Notes: a model not told the origin generated them from the sequence alone. Shown: positions 24,501 to 39,500, counted from the first letter of the stretch. The stretch is 64,000 nucleotides of DNA from Certhia americana (GCA_018697195.1 CM031857.1:53031471-53095470); one strand, 5' to 3'. Translations and numbers: made by a program.

Positions 24501-27500
24501 CCCCATTTTCCTTTCTTTTTTAACCTGAAAAGCTCAATGCAAACTGGCATTGAAGGAGAAAGCATTAACAAACTGACAGCAGCATATGCATTTCAATAAT
24601 ACTGATAATAAATTCTTACTATCACCTATTGGCACTTCCCCTTCCTTCACTGCCTAGATTCATCGAAGATTTTTCACTTTCTTAGCCCACTTTAGGGTCA
24701 GGAGCAAACAAGAAATAATTACAACCCAAGACAATTTCACCTCAGCACTTAATACGTCCAATTTGTAGTTCAAGAAAAATATTTCCATAATTTCACTCTT
24801 TGCATCATGACACTGAATGGTGACTCCAAGTCAATTGCTGTTATTTCATACTAAATACAAAATCCATTTCCTTTGCATTTCTGATTTGAAGCAACCTTCA
24901 CTGACTTCCTTTACCAATTTAAAAATACCATTATTTGCCTCCTATGGAGACAGTCTGTGTTCTTACCCCAGCCTAGCTTTGTTATTAACCTTTTGTCAAA
25001 CATTAGGAATACTTGCATACCTGCCTTCTTTGTCTTCTGAATTAAATATTCAAGTCCCATATGATAAACCTCCCCCACTTCCCTATTTGCTCTCATTATA
25101 TCCTCCCCTATTTTTGCCCTACAACACCTGTAGATGCCAACTACATATACCCACCAATTTTTAAAGTAGTGAAATTTCAGAATACCCCTATGAAAGCAAT
25201 TCTCTACAGAAATAAACTGCACTATCACAGCAATAAAAGGACTGGACACGAAAATGAGTCTTATTAGAAGTAAGTGTTGAGTAATGTCCATTTGACTTCC
25301 TGTCATTTACCTTGCCACATACGGTGGGATTACCTCCAAAATTCATCTACTTTAAACCCCAGTATTCCCAATTACAGTGCTGCTCTCTCAAATACGAAAA
25401 CTCAAGGTTTTTAAAAAGACTATCATAATCATGTCACTGTAAATAAAGAGCAAGGTGGGAAAAAAAACCACTGCAGGTGAAATATTTAATTATAAATTTC
25501 AGAGAAAAAGTATTTAAGCATAGTCAAGATAGTTGTTGCCAGGACACTTTACCTTTTCTTTAAAAAAGTAGGGGTCAGGAAAAAGATGAAAAGCTACTGT
25601 GAAGGTAAAGTCACAACTTTTGCAACTTTGTCTCTTTTTAAAAACCATATATTACAATGTCTATTCTACAAAATTGTCTATTTGCCTCTTAAATCTCATT
25701 TATGTTGTTTCCTTTGATATCATTACTTGGCCCATTACTTAGCTCATTTTCCACTTTGTCAGCAAGCTGCTTTGTTTCTCCTTAATTTTCAATAGCATGA
25801 AGACTTCTGAATGTCCTTGTAATAAGAAACAATTTGTTTTGGCTCATGTTGTTCTAAACTGTTCTTAATTTTAATTTACATTCAAAGATTTTGTTCCAAG
25901 TCCATTTTCAGGTTTCTCTACAGAATTTCATATCAGTACATTCAGGACATTGCCCTCCCCAGCAAAATGGTGAATAGAAGCAAATAAGATCCTGCCAGAC
26001 ATTTTGGTAACAAGATTGTTACAATTTAATACACATATTATTAAAATTTTGCCCTTATTAATTGCACATTTGCCTTTTTAGTGGGTTAAGGCTACTAAAA
26101 TGCCAATGCACCCACAAAAATCATCCAACTCATGTATTTGTTGCACAATGTTTGAACCAAGAGCCTTTTCTCTGTGACCATGACTTCCTAACAACCCTTC
26201 ACCATTTTGAAGAATTTTTTGAATGCTAATATATAATATTCCATGCATCCTAATAAAAATAATAATGAAAATAAGCACGTTCTAATACAGACACTTACAG
26301 GGTGGGAACTCATATATATAAATATGTGTCCTATTCTTTAACACAGTCTCAGTTTAGCAAAGCACTTCAGCATATATTTCACTGAGAAAAATATTTCCTC
26401 CTTGAACTGTAGAGAAGTTAAAAGAACCCCAGCTGAGACCTACTGTTAATTACAATGCCATCTGATGAAGACACCAAAGAACTTGGAGTAGCCAAGGCAC
26501 ACAGTAACAATTTATACAGAATTTTCTGTACAGGGAATAAATTTGCTGCAAAGGCCATTTTCAATATATTTTAGCTTCTAATCATGTGTTTTATCACTTA
26601 TGTGACTTCACAAAAATGGAATTCATTACCATGTTAAGTTTTCTTACCTTCCTGAGCAGCTGTGATCTCTTTACTGTTGATAAATGTACTTGCAAGCACC
26701 CTTTCACCTACTGATATATTGTTGCTCTTAAGTGCTTTCACTGTTTGATTAACCTACAGAAAACCAAAGAACGAAATGCCTGTATCAGTATTGTTATGCA
26801 CATGTTAATGCAGTGACAAAGTTCTTGTAATTTTGTTTCAAGCATATAAAACACTCAAGTTATGGACTGTGGTGAAATTTAATATACATTTGTAATGACT
26901 AGCAGATGAGCTCAAAAAACCCAAAGAAACTAGCATGTCTTTGAACACGTTGCCTTGGCAACACAGCACCACTTTTGCAGCACCCTAAGATGAGCTAACT
27001 CAGACCCAACTGCCATGATTATACAGGTGAGAAATACACCTGCTCAGAAAACACTCCTGAGCTCAGGAGTAACACTGAGCAGGATGACAAAGGCAGTCCT
27101 GGTGGAAATCAAAGATTAAGGACTTTACAGGGCACTGCTGTGCTGGATCCAACAGAGAGAGAATTGGCAGACGAAGGTATTTTCAACAACACAAACATGT
27201 ACCTGTTCACATGTAAATATTCATGTAATTATTACAAAAAGGGTATTCATTCCCATGCCTTATTGCAGAAAGTGGACCAGATTTGTGCTTGTATTGATTT
27301 ATTTAAATGACAAGGCCTCCTCATCATGTGATGCATACCATCCTTTTCTATAGAGTGGCATCATATTAAGGGCACATGTGCATGAGTAAAATGAAATTCA
27401 CCTTCTTTATACCAAAAAAAAGACCTCATCAAGCTTGGCTTTAACACTAGTTTATTTCTGGCATACTGTACAGACCTCTTGAACAGCATGACTAGATCAA

Positions 27501-30500
27501 GATACTAGCAACCAAAACTGGACCATTCTGAGTGAACTCTGCCAAAACTTCAGGAAACACAAAACCAAGGCAGTTCTGTCCAGCTCCAAAGCACAGCAGA
27601 ATTTAGAAGCTGTAACAATCAAAACTCTCCTCTAGCCCATCTATGAAAGGGACAAAGCAAAAGCAAGCCCCTCACCTTATGCAAAGCTGACAACAATAAG
27701 CTGACAGCTTCTTCTTTCTACCCACACCCCATAAGTCTCTTTCATGGCGAGTCTCATCAAAAAGAGAAATGCAACAAGCTTGTTAGTATCTCTAACACCC
27801 GATCACATTCCCAAGTGGAGCAACTTTACTGTGATGTCTGTCCTTCTTGGACAGGACACATACCTTGAACTGAGGCACAGCACATGGCTCCAATACAAAT
27901 ATGGACAAGCTAATAAGCATTTCCATTTTAAACATATAGCAATTTTTAAAGCAAAAGTGAAACACAATACCTTTTTCTTTAACCACTTCAGTGTCTTCTC
28001 TTGGCTGTATTTGTGGAATTTCTGACTGCCAATCTCTGAGAGAAAACAAGCAAGGGGAAAAAAGTCGTGTCTGGTTTGGATTGCATTTTCAATACTTTTA
28101 AAATCTTTTAACTTGTAGATACAATATAAAAGTTAATTTGCATCTTGCATGTGTTTGATATCAGGGCACTAAGTTTCAAAAATATTGGAAGCAAAAAAGA
28201 AATAAACAGACTGAGCTGATATGAACAAGTCTGAACAATTTGACAGTTCTTTAATTAGGACCTAATCCAGCAAAGCACAGATTTTATTTATTTATGTGTA
28301 ATCTTGGGCTCTCTTAATTCACTAAGACTCTTCTCAAGCCCTTGTAGTTTCACTTCACCTTCACTGCCCTCAGTCACCAGAATGATGATTTTAACTACAT
28401 AGTTCACAACACAAAATGTTGGTTCCATGCTTTTCTTTTTTCTTTTTTTTTAAACAACAAATTATCTTAAATCTTTCATGTACTGAATTCCAGCACCTAG
28501 TAAGGGGTCAGGACAGGGAGGTGGTTACTGAATCTAAACCATCCACCTCTTCAATAAACCTTTCCCTATCAGTACTCTCTCATGCCAGAGTGACTGAAGC
28601 AGAATTTTTACTTCTATCTCCTTTTTACATAATTCAATATAATGTTAAAAGAAAATACAGAATCCAAAATAGCGAAACTCACTCCTTGTGGGAGGAAGTA
28701 CATGATTCACTCATGATTTATGGAGCTACACAAATTAACTTGATGATATAAGAATTTCAGAGACTGCTTCCCCTGTGATAAGGAGGGCATCATGGACACT
28801 TGCTATTCTCATGTGATCAGTTATCTGGAGATACATGAGTTCCAAACACCTAGGCAAAAGAGAAAATTACAAAGGCTCAGGGAAATTTCAGTATAAAAAT
28901 TCAGTATTAACTCACAGAAAGCTACATTTGGGAAATGGAATCAGACGCCTAATAAGATTTCACAGGAGATTTTGGAGCCTGCTGCTTCAGTCTTTTTCTT
29001 TAACAGGTATTCCAATAAGTTTTAATCTTCTGTATACCATTCCCATAAATACCTACATCTGTTTCATGTAATTTACTGATACAGTGTCATATTCCAAACT
29101 GGATTTTCCTTCTCCCCTGGCAAACAACAGCATATTACTTATGATTCCTTCAGCATTTCCTTCTTTGGGGTTTATCTTGGCTCTTCCAAATTGCACACAA
29201 ACAGTGAACTATTATGTGCTCTTTCTGTATGCATGGCAGGGGGTAAGGAGAGGTTGAGGAAAGCTGTTTGCAAGATAAAAGTTTAAATCTGTCTCAATAG
29301 TTGTACAATAGCAAAATACAAAACTTCTTCAGAGCAAAAGTGAAAAATACGCTTATATACACTTTGCTTTATGATGAGCTGCAGGTAAAACAATTAGCTG
29401 TGACATTGTCGGCTGCAGGCTTTAGGACTTAGAAGCTTCTAAATGGCTCTGAAACAAAAGAAGTAGAAAATGAAGAAGCACTCTGGATACTTGAACCTGC
29501 TTGTCAAAGGGCTAATGTGGTTTGGGTTCAAGTACAGCAAGTACAATTCATGGATTCCTTTCTTATCTAAGAAAGTTCGAGGAAGGGACATCCTCTGGGC
29601 ACCATCCCCCAACCCATGCTGAAAAGTAATTCTAGTCTGGATTCCCAGGCAGACTCCCCCACAACAGCATGATTCAGAGTGACTCAGGGAAAGGAAATGT
29701 AGAACTGTGAAGCCATTTTCATTAAAACATGTGAAAAATAATTACATTGAACCCTTCAGAGATCACTTTGTTTGAAAATATTTTGTGTGCTTGACAGTTT
29801 TGACTATTAAACTCTAGCAACTGACAATATTTGAGACCTCTGAAGAATTAAAGTGAGTTATGAAAGTCACAAACTGCTGACAAAAGGATTCAATATTGGA
29901 ACGTAGATTTAACATGCGATGCACATTTGATATTGGTGAGAGTTAGTGACTACGTTTGATAATATGAGTATATATTGGAAAGCCTTTTGTTCCCTAATGT
30001 GTCTGGTGCCTATAAAACTGGTCTGAGACATCTGGAAAGATTGGGTTTGAGAAATACAGATGGAATATAAGTGGTTCTACAATTAAATAATATGTTCAGT
30101 GATCGGGTAATCGCTATGTAGACTTGGAAGTTTCCCTGATGTATTGTTGAGCAAACTGCCTAAAGCGCATTTTAAAATCCATTTTCTCAGTGTTTTCCAT
30201 AACTCTAAAACTTATATGGCCCCTTTTTTCCTACCTTCTGGGAATACAAGCTTGGCAATATTATTTAGTTCTTCTAATCAGGTAAGTTTACTTGGCTCTT
30301 CATGTTAATCACATCAGACAAGATCACAGTGCAGCTTTTGCCTTGCAAAATGAAACAAAGAGTAACACCCTAGAACTGGAATACATAACCCTTTCTTAAA
30401 CCTTCTCTACTGTACATTCAATCCAATGTCAGAATTTATTAGCAAACAACCTGCCTCACCCAGACTCAGTGAGCTGTAACACACCCTCTCCACAACTACT

Positions 30501-33500
30501 AAAGCCGGTAATTCAGAATTTAATTCAGCTAAATGAATTTTCAGTTTTCAGCCTCAAGAATGAGGCCAGGGAAGGTGGATTTTCTGCTAATTCAGTAAGT
30601 GTAAACTGTGAGTGCTCTGGGGTAGGAATTTGTTAGACAGATGTTAAATGTCTTAAGACTAAATGACGAGTGAAATAATTACATTGTTAAGTTCTGTCAA
30701 GCAGAACAGAGCTGCAGAAGCCTTAACACAACTGATATTTCTTGCCCTAATGCTCCACTCCTTAAATGAGAAAGGCTACAAACTGGACAACAGGTCTTAA
30801 GAGCCAGAAAAGAGTGAGTACTTGAAGTCATAATGCTGGTATTTTTTACAAGCAATAAAAGACATCAGAATATGAAACACATAGAAGTGGATTAAACAGA
30901 AAGGTGATGTGTGCATGACAGGCAAGCAAGTGCCAATGGGTTTGTTGCATAACAGTACTCTTGGTGTTCTAAAAAGAGAAAGAAATCCTAAGAACAAGTC
31001 CTACTGTAACCCAATCCAAACCTGAACAAGAAAAAAAGTAGCATGTACATTCAGGTACATGCCTGGGAAAATCCAAGAACATCGCATAAAGCTGATGTGT
31101 GCATGTGTGTTACAGCTTTTATGACAAAAGCACTGTTCACCTCACATTTCAAAACAAAACCCAGGAAGTGAACACACCTTTAACAGCTAATACCATTTAC
31201 TGGCAAAACAACACAAACTTACAGGTGTACATATTACATTATTTAAAATGGAATAAAAACAAGCAGTGAAGCATCTTCACTACTGTCTAACAGAATACAG
31301 TTTATGGGTGTATGCTCCAATGGGTAACAACTGCAAATACAGGATCAGAATGGATACAGAAGTAAGACCAAGACACAAGATCTTGTCTATAGCAAATACT
31401 TTCTTTTAAAGTTTTGTTTTGGGAACATAAATACTGCCGAAAGGCTGTACTGTTGTTTGGAGGAAGTGCCCTAGAAAAAAAGATTCCAGGCCTTGTCCTA
31501 AGTTCCTATGCAGACTTATGTTTGACAGCCAAAACGATGCGGCATTATTTTGCACCATCTCAGATGGGTGATCAACCTGACCTCCATTATGACAATGTGA
31601 TCCACTTAGTGGATGAGGGAAAGGCTGTGGATGTTGACTATCTAGACTCTTGGAAAGCATTTGACACTGTCTCCCACAGCACTGTCCTACAGAAGCTGGC
31701 AGCTCATGGCTTGAGCAATGGCTTCTACACTGGGCAGAAACCAGTCTGGATAGCCAGGTCCAGAGAATCACATTACACTCAGTTGGCCAGACACTAGCCA
31801 GACACTAGTGACCCCAGGGCCAATTCTTTATCTAATACCTTTATCAATGATATGTATGGGGAGATTGAGTGAACCCTCAGTCAGTTCACAGATGACAAGC
31901 AAGTTGGGCAGAAGTGTTGATCTGCTACAGGGTAGGAAGACCCTGAAGGAAAGGCTGGATTCCCTGATCTGGAAAGGCTGGATTCATCAGCTGAGACCCA
32001 ACGGCATGAGGTTCAACATGGACATAAGCCAAGTCCTGCACTCAGGTCAACAAACAACAAACCTCTGCAGCACTCAAAAGTCAGAACTCACTCAAAGAAA
32101 AAGATTATTTGGTCCAAATTATACTAAATGTAACTAAATGTTTTGGTAGGTTCTTTTGGAAATGGGGGAGGAATAGTAATATTACTCCACAATTATTTGT
32201 TTGTGGAAGCACATAAAATTCCAGCTACCCCAGTCCCAAACAGAATGTGACAACAGCTTTGCTACCTAGATTTTCTGCTCCCTTGTGAAGGTGAGCATTT
32301 CCAATGGAAACTTGTTCTGCTCTGAATTTCAATGCAACTTCCCTACCTGCACATGCACCATATCAAGACCAAAATACTTAAACTTGTGCACCTAAAATAA
32401 CTTACAGCTTCTGCCCTGCACAAACACCTTAATGCTCTATACAGCTAAGAGGAGGTCTGGTGTTTTACTTAGCAGACTTTATTTTTTCATCACCTTTCCT
32501 TAGCCACTTCCCAATTATCTGTAGATCATCAAAGTATTTCTTCTATATGTATATCAATGATAAAGGTCAGCTTGCTTCATGCAAGCAAATTCTTAACGTT
32601 TGTAGCTTTCAATCAATCTTTTACCTTTAACCTCAACTCCTTGGAGGAGCTCTAGTGCATAAGAACCACTCAGCTTACTAGTTTCGCACTTGGTGGTGCA
32701 AAAGATTCCTCTATGTTCTCCTGCAGATCTCCATGTGAATGTAGGAAAATCATTCCCTATCAGGGAGTTAGCAAGCCTAAGCAGAATGCTATTTAAAGGA
32801 CTGAAAACAAAAACTGAGATCTTGCACATTTTGCATATCTGCAAACCTGCAAAAATAATGTCATGCTCCTGTCCCGTTCCTAGAAAGCATATATTGTCCT
32901 CAAATAAAATGAAAACCCCCACATCAAAGGGAATTCTGAGCAAAGGTTGAGAAAACTATGTACAGAAATGATAGCTTGCTAACTTTCTCCATTTGAGTTT
33001 TTTCTCTCATATATTTATGCACCCCCATCAATTTTTGTATTTTAAAAGAATTAAGTCTTTAAGCTTAAACCCACAACACTAAATTATGCAAAGCCAGAAA
33101 ACTTGTGTTCCTCTTTCTCAGCAGCATATTCCTTCTTCTCCCACTTTTATCTACTAATTGTTTCAATGCTTTGTGACAAAGGATGAAAAAAAGTAAAATG
33201 GACCACTTCCATGCTAGACCATCCTACACTAAATAAAGAATTTAGAGAGATGTAAAATTCTGATCCAAGTCAAAGAGAGTTCACAACATATGCAATAATA
33301 CCAAGAAGCCAGCTCTGATTGGTTTATTGTTTGTATGACACCTAGCAACAAGACTGTATGAGTTTTTCAGAGCTGCAGCAGATAATCTGAGATCCACATT
33401 TCTATTCACAAGACTGCAGTGACAAGCCCCAAGCCTAAGCTTCTGTCTTTAAAGTACAGCTGTGTCCAGCACTTCGGTTGTTTGGTAAAGTAAAAAACAA

Positions 33501-36500
33501 TATTTAAATCTATCTTGTAATGAGGTGACACTAACAAATTGAGTCTTTTTCTTTTTTGTCTTCCCTCCTCCCCACCCCTTTTTTTCACCTTTTTCTTCTG
33601 TTACGTGCTGTATGTACTGTTTAACATCTGCACACTTCAGCAGCAATGGGCAGCTAGGGTATTCTGAGTCTAGGACAACTTGATCAAGTGGCTGGAACTT
33701 TCCTTGCTGCTGAAAATACATCAAAGGGATTACAAAAGCATTACTAAAATGTTAAGACATATATATACACACTACACATATGTATATAAATATATATGCA
33801 TGCAACGGCCATAGTTTTAAAATAAAGGATTTAAAGATGATCGTATTTTGAATGGTAACACATGACACATTCAAAAACTGATTACAAAGCAAGCTATAAA
33901 TATTTATTTCAGTCCAGTAAATACCTGCAAAATGCTGAACTCTTCAAACACTGCACTTAAAAGGCCAAATTTAAAACAACATGGGGAGAAACTAATGTGA
34001 AGTACAGTGAAATTTTTTGGAAGATGACATAAGACACAGTAGTCAGTGTGTGCCAATAGTGTTTTAGACCAAAACCTGTTGGATTAAACCCAGTGTCATA
34101 ACTTCCACTCAAATTTTGCTTTTCCTTCCACAAAGATAAATCTCAAAGGAGCAGGGCAGCTTCTGGAACACAGTATTAACCTTTCACCCCTGCAAAGTCA
34201 ATTCCAGTTTGGCCAGAGTAGGGATATAAAGTGATTTTGGCACAACTTAAATAGCCCCACACATGACAGAACCATCAAACAAATTTTGCCATTGCCAAAC
34301 AATGCATAATCATTCAGCATGGTGTGGCACAACTGGCAACCTTCCCTTTGGAAAGATCCTTTAGTGCATCAGTACAAAGACTCTGTGAGCTTCTCATGCT
34401 TAGAGAGTGCGTGGTCCCTGGAGCCAAGGCTGAACTCATTATACTGATCAGCATGAAAAAACCCACTTGGGGTACACTGCTTTCATTATTAATTAATTCT
34501 CTTGCTAGACACTCAGAGGCTTAATAAAGGTAACCATCTATTGTTAAATCACAATAAAACCAAGAAAAAAAAATCCCAAACACATACAAAAAAAGCAGAA
34601 CCAAGAAAGAATTTAGAGGGTTTTTTCTCCTTTAAAGGGAAAAAGGCACAATAACCGTGGCAAAAAAAGGTTAAGAAGACACAACTGCCCCCCCCCTGCA
34701 ATGAACTCTTTCTTATAGATAACTTACCTACTTGTGTCCCAAAGCAAGATAGCTACATTTACATCATGCATAGGCACAGAGCCTAAGCCAAGAAAGGTGC
34801 TATATAGGAGATGGCTCTGCTCAGAGACACACCAAGCAATCTTGCATCACACCATGAAAATTAAAGGAGAGTGCAAAGGATGATTCTATGCTATCTAGCT
34901 TTGTTCAAGCTGGAAGCAATTGTGCATTCAGGCTAACCTTGCATTCAGGCTAACCTTGCCACAAGACTGTAGAATACACTAACTTAGGCAAGGCACTGCA
35001 GGAATGCATTTGCCCTTTCTTAGGACCCAGAACAGCTCTATGCATTTATCTGGCATCATGCCTAGCCTAGAAAACCAGAAAACCTAGAAAACAATGTACT
35101 GAAAAAGGGAAGGGCAGCACAGGACTCTTCCCATGCACAGAAACAGCAGCAGCAGCTGTCCTTTACTCAGGCTACCTCAACATCCCTCCACATAAAGAGA
35201 GGAGATTTACTACGTCCCTAATTTAAGTTTGGTATAAAGCTTCCAAACGGATGATGAATTCAGAGTGCATTGCCCAGGGAAGAAGCTGAACTACTTGTGG
35301 AATGACCTCTTCTGATAGACCATCCTGACCACAGAAGTACAGAATACAACTACACTGCCTATATCTTAAATAATTAAGAATTATTAATAATTGCAGAATA
35401 TTAAGTTATTATTACAAAGGTATAGGAAGACTTTATATCTTCACCATAAAAAAATTATTCTCCTGCACTCTCCACTTACAATCTAAAGCACAAAATAGCA
35501 AGCAACCTTGTAGAAATTCTTTTGGAGCAAAAACTCTTAGGATGCATAAAGTTAAACCATTGTCTCCACAAAACCAAACAAACAAGCAAAAAAAAAAAAA
35601 AAAAAACCCAACAAAAATCAACATTTCCATTTTACTTTGTGCCCTTTTATTCACAGGCTGCTTATTAAAAAAAAAAAAATCAGTAAATCAGAATATTTCA
35701 GAAATTTAAGTGAGGTTTTACTACACCCACAATAAATTATGAAGCCATTTTTCAGTTATCCAACTTCTGGATACTCGATCATCCCACTGCTGTTCTATGA
35801 TATGGCATCTCTACAAATGTTGTTTCCTTTCAAGTTCAAACTGCCACAAAAATGTTCCTCCTTCCTCCTCCATAGCATCCAAATCTTTCTTTCTTTTTCC
35901 TTCTTTCCCAAAATAACCCTTTTACTGATGCTTCAGAAAGGGCACCTAGTTTGTTTTGATCTGATGACATGTCAGCATTTTAAATTCAATAGTTCTGGGA
36001 CAGGCTCTCAGAAAAAGACATAAAAGATTCTCTGCTCTTAAAAAAGAAGGTGATTAGTGCTTGTTGAGATTGAAAGCTGACTCTTGTAAGATAATTTGCC
36101 AACCAAAAAATTTGATGCAAACAAAAATACTTCCAGGTACTAAGATAATTCTGCTTTAAATGCAAATTAAATTTCATTATGGAAGCCACTCTTTGAAAAA
36201 TTAACATAACTTCTGCAGAACTGAAGTCAGAAATAATGTTCTCTCCTGAGAATTCTAGAGAAAAAAAATAAAGCAGGCTTACCTCTTTGTCTGCCTTTAT
36301 GAGGTAGTAAAGTATCAGAAATAAGGGGTCCATTGGTGTAACAAACAGCAGGCGCCCATCTAGGTGATAGACATGCAAAGTAAGCTTACACAATATATTG
36401 ACTTTTTGGGGCCTTAGGATGTTTTTTAGCAGTGTGAATGACATTTTTTTTTTTTTAGTAAGTATCAAAATATTTTAATAAAACAAACAGAAAAATTGTA

Positions 36501-39500
36501 TTTGTAATTTTATATTAAAAATACAGAGATAACTCAATTCTCTACCCTGCCAGACCAAAGCACAAGCTCCACTTGAGGACTTCTGCTTCATGTAACTCTG
36601 AGTTTTGCCTTCTTTCTGGACTGTATTAAAACCAGAAAAATTGAAGCTGCCCTCTATTGGCAGATTTGGAGGCAACAGAAATTGGTTTGGGATACCAGAC
36701 ATTCAGCAATACTCCACCTCTAACACTGGGCAAGGCAACACTGCGCTGGCAGAATACATAGGCAGGACAAGAAAGAATTTCAAGGACTAGTTAAGAGAGC
36801 TGCCTTCATCCCTAAAGGGAGAATCTGATGCAGTCTCCAAATGGAACAACATAAACTTAGATCAGAAAACATGGCTCAGTGTGTTGCATTCAAGGTTACA
36901 CACAAAGGAAGGACTTGGTCTCCCATTGAAACAGACACCTCTGCCCATCTGGAGTTCATTGCAGGACAATGGCTTAGTCAGGCCTTTTGTATAACTGCAG
37001 ATAATTGGAAACAATGTAACATCAAGGAAATTCACTAATGAGACCAAATAATTGATGACAATTTGACAGTAATTAGCAAACCAAAAGCAAATAAATGTAA
37101 TTTTTTTGTTTTAAATCACATGATTAAGATAATTAAGGAAAAGGAAATCCTATTATGATGGCCCTAAAACTAAAAAAAGATCGTGTGGGAAGAATGTGGT
37201 TTGGGCAAAGCTGATATCCAACCTACCATGTGTATTACTAACATGATGCTCCATGTGAGGCAGAGCATGCACCAGGACTACTTACAAACACAAAAGCTTT
37301 GGTGTTGAAATCGGAAGGGAAAAAAACCCACTTGCCACTTTCTCAAAGCTTTAAATGTTTTCCACCAAACCTCCAGGAAGGGTTATTTTTGTTTGTTCTA
37401 AAGATTCAGATTCACTATAAGTGTATAAAGACCTCTGCCCTTCTCTGCAGATAACCACATAATTTGTTTTAACTGCAAACACACAGATTTTTTTGTGTTG
37501 TTCTTCTCCTGACTGTTTCAGAGATACAGCAGCCCTAACATTCATGAACAATTTTTTTTCCACTGTATTTTTTAAAGAAAACTGAGGGCATGATTTCTTA
37601 AGGCAACTGCTTCCCAAGGGCCAAAATAAAGGTTAGAAAGGGAGAGAGAGAATACAACGTGGACATAATTGGGAGCAGGGAGCAGACCCAATCTGTTGGC
37701 TCATCCCCAAGACAGAGCAAGGAAAAGCTCAGAGACATACTGCTTGCATTGCTTTATGTGCCTGCAGAGGATGTTTAAAAGTTAGCACACACTCTGGGAT
37801 ATTACCGTTAAAGAAGGCATATGTCTGGAAGGGTTGCTTTTATTTATTACTATAAATGGACTTTTCTCTAATGAAAAGGAGTAAAATAAATATACCTTAA
37901 TCTCCTGAGTTAATACGTATGGACATGCTGGTCTGTGGACATGCTGGCAGAGAAACACTGTTGCAATAACATCCTTACTGAAAAGGGATTGTGAAAGCCA
38001 TCACAAGCAAGTTACACAAGTTTCCTCCTCATTTTCAGAAAGGTGAGCCGGATCAGAGAATATCCAGGAGAGTACAGACCAGCTCCCTTCAGAGAGAACA
38101 CTGAAATGGCAGCTTCAGACAGAAGGCCTCTCCTGATAACCCAGCACTTAGGCTGGGGACTACAGCGGTAATTTAAAGAACTCAAGGTCATACATGCCAG
38201 TGCTTGGAGCTCTAACACACCACTTTGCTCAGATAGCTAAGGCCTTCCAGCCCTTTCTTTTCTTTCCCATAGGATAATACATATCAACTTACACAGAGGA
38301 CTTGCCGGTGTGATTGACAAGGAAAGCTAACTATTTTATGGCACTTCAGTTTAAACACAATTGAATTACTTACCCCTCCTTCCCCTTTCAAAAAATGACA
38401 AATGAACATCTGTCTAATTGAGGCTGCCAAAGGCAACCTTTTAAAGAAAAAAGACAAAGCCCCCGGTCCTGGTTAAATCCATATGGCAAATGAGTCTGTC
38501 AGAAGGTGGGGATATGATGCAGCATGTCTCAAACAACTAGGAAAAACACCTGTACATTTACTAGAAGAGAGAGAGAAGGTCTGTGTACAAACATTACTTA
38601 AAGATGGGGGAAAGATACATTATCCAACTCACCCTGCTGAACAGTTTGACCTATAAACCAGGAACGACGTTCCTCGTGAAAAGCTTTTACTTCAAACAGC
38701 TGCTGTGCACCACTATTGAATAAGTAAAGGGTTGCTTCCCCTGTTGAAAAGAAATCTGGTTTGTGTTTGTAAGCTTTCAGAAAAATCAAAAGAATACCCA
38801 ATATGTTTGAAGAATGTGCCTTATATACATACAGACACACAAACATACACACAGTCTACATAAACTCACTACAAAGAGAGCTCAGACAAAAAACACTATT
38901 ATATACAGATGTTCATTTACCAGCTCTATAAACGAAACTGAATTTGAATCAATAAATAAGATGTGTGAATAGTTCATCTTACAACACAAAGCCTTTGATC
39001 CAAACCCAAATCAAAATCACTCAAGAAATCAGCTTTTTTCTGCGGTGAAGGGGGAAGGTGGAAAACAAGAGAATTCCCTCTCCTTCCATCATGTTTGTCT
39101 TGAGAGTATAAGACTCTGGGTTAGGGGAACAAAAGTCTCAACCCTTTCATGGACAATTTGAAATACTCCTTTTGTGTGCAACAAAATGGATTGCGATGAC
39201 TCTGTGTGGGTAGACATATAAAGTAAACAAGAAAGCTAGAAGCTGGTTTGAAGTGCCCATCACAACCTTAATAGTTGGGAAAGGAAAAGGAAAACTTTAA
39301 TTTAGGTCATCCCATAGCACAGCTCTACCATTTCACATTAGTTTTGGGTTACAATGAAAGGGTGACAAACACATTGCAAACAGGACTGGCATTTTCCATA
39401 TCCGAAATGATAAGTTGCCACAGCTACAGAAGGGGCCTCTGAAATGTGGTCAGCTGAGTCTGTCAGCTGGATTGCTTCTATCTTAGTTATCAATCCATCT

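Larger units (their letters stand above)
33710..36282 (-). other. RNASEH2B intron 4 (2.6 kb)
   Basis: Bounded by GTAAGC and CAG. Holds a TA/CA-rich microsatellite at 33759-33802, a perfect 17-bp tandem duplication at 34924-34957 and a 19-base A run at 35588-35606. No exon is visible. Confidence 0.85.

Noticed and set aside
31414..31797. 127-codon frame that could look like a host gene
   Set aside because: Its C-terminal half is a CR1-clade reverse-transcriptase segment with later frame changes, so it is a dead LINE.
33563..33578. Canonical four-run G-quadruplex
   Set aside because: The third run has only two G, so it is reported only as a G-run cluster.
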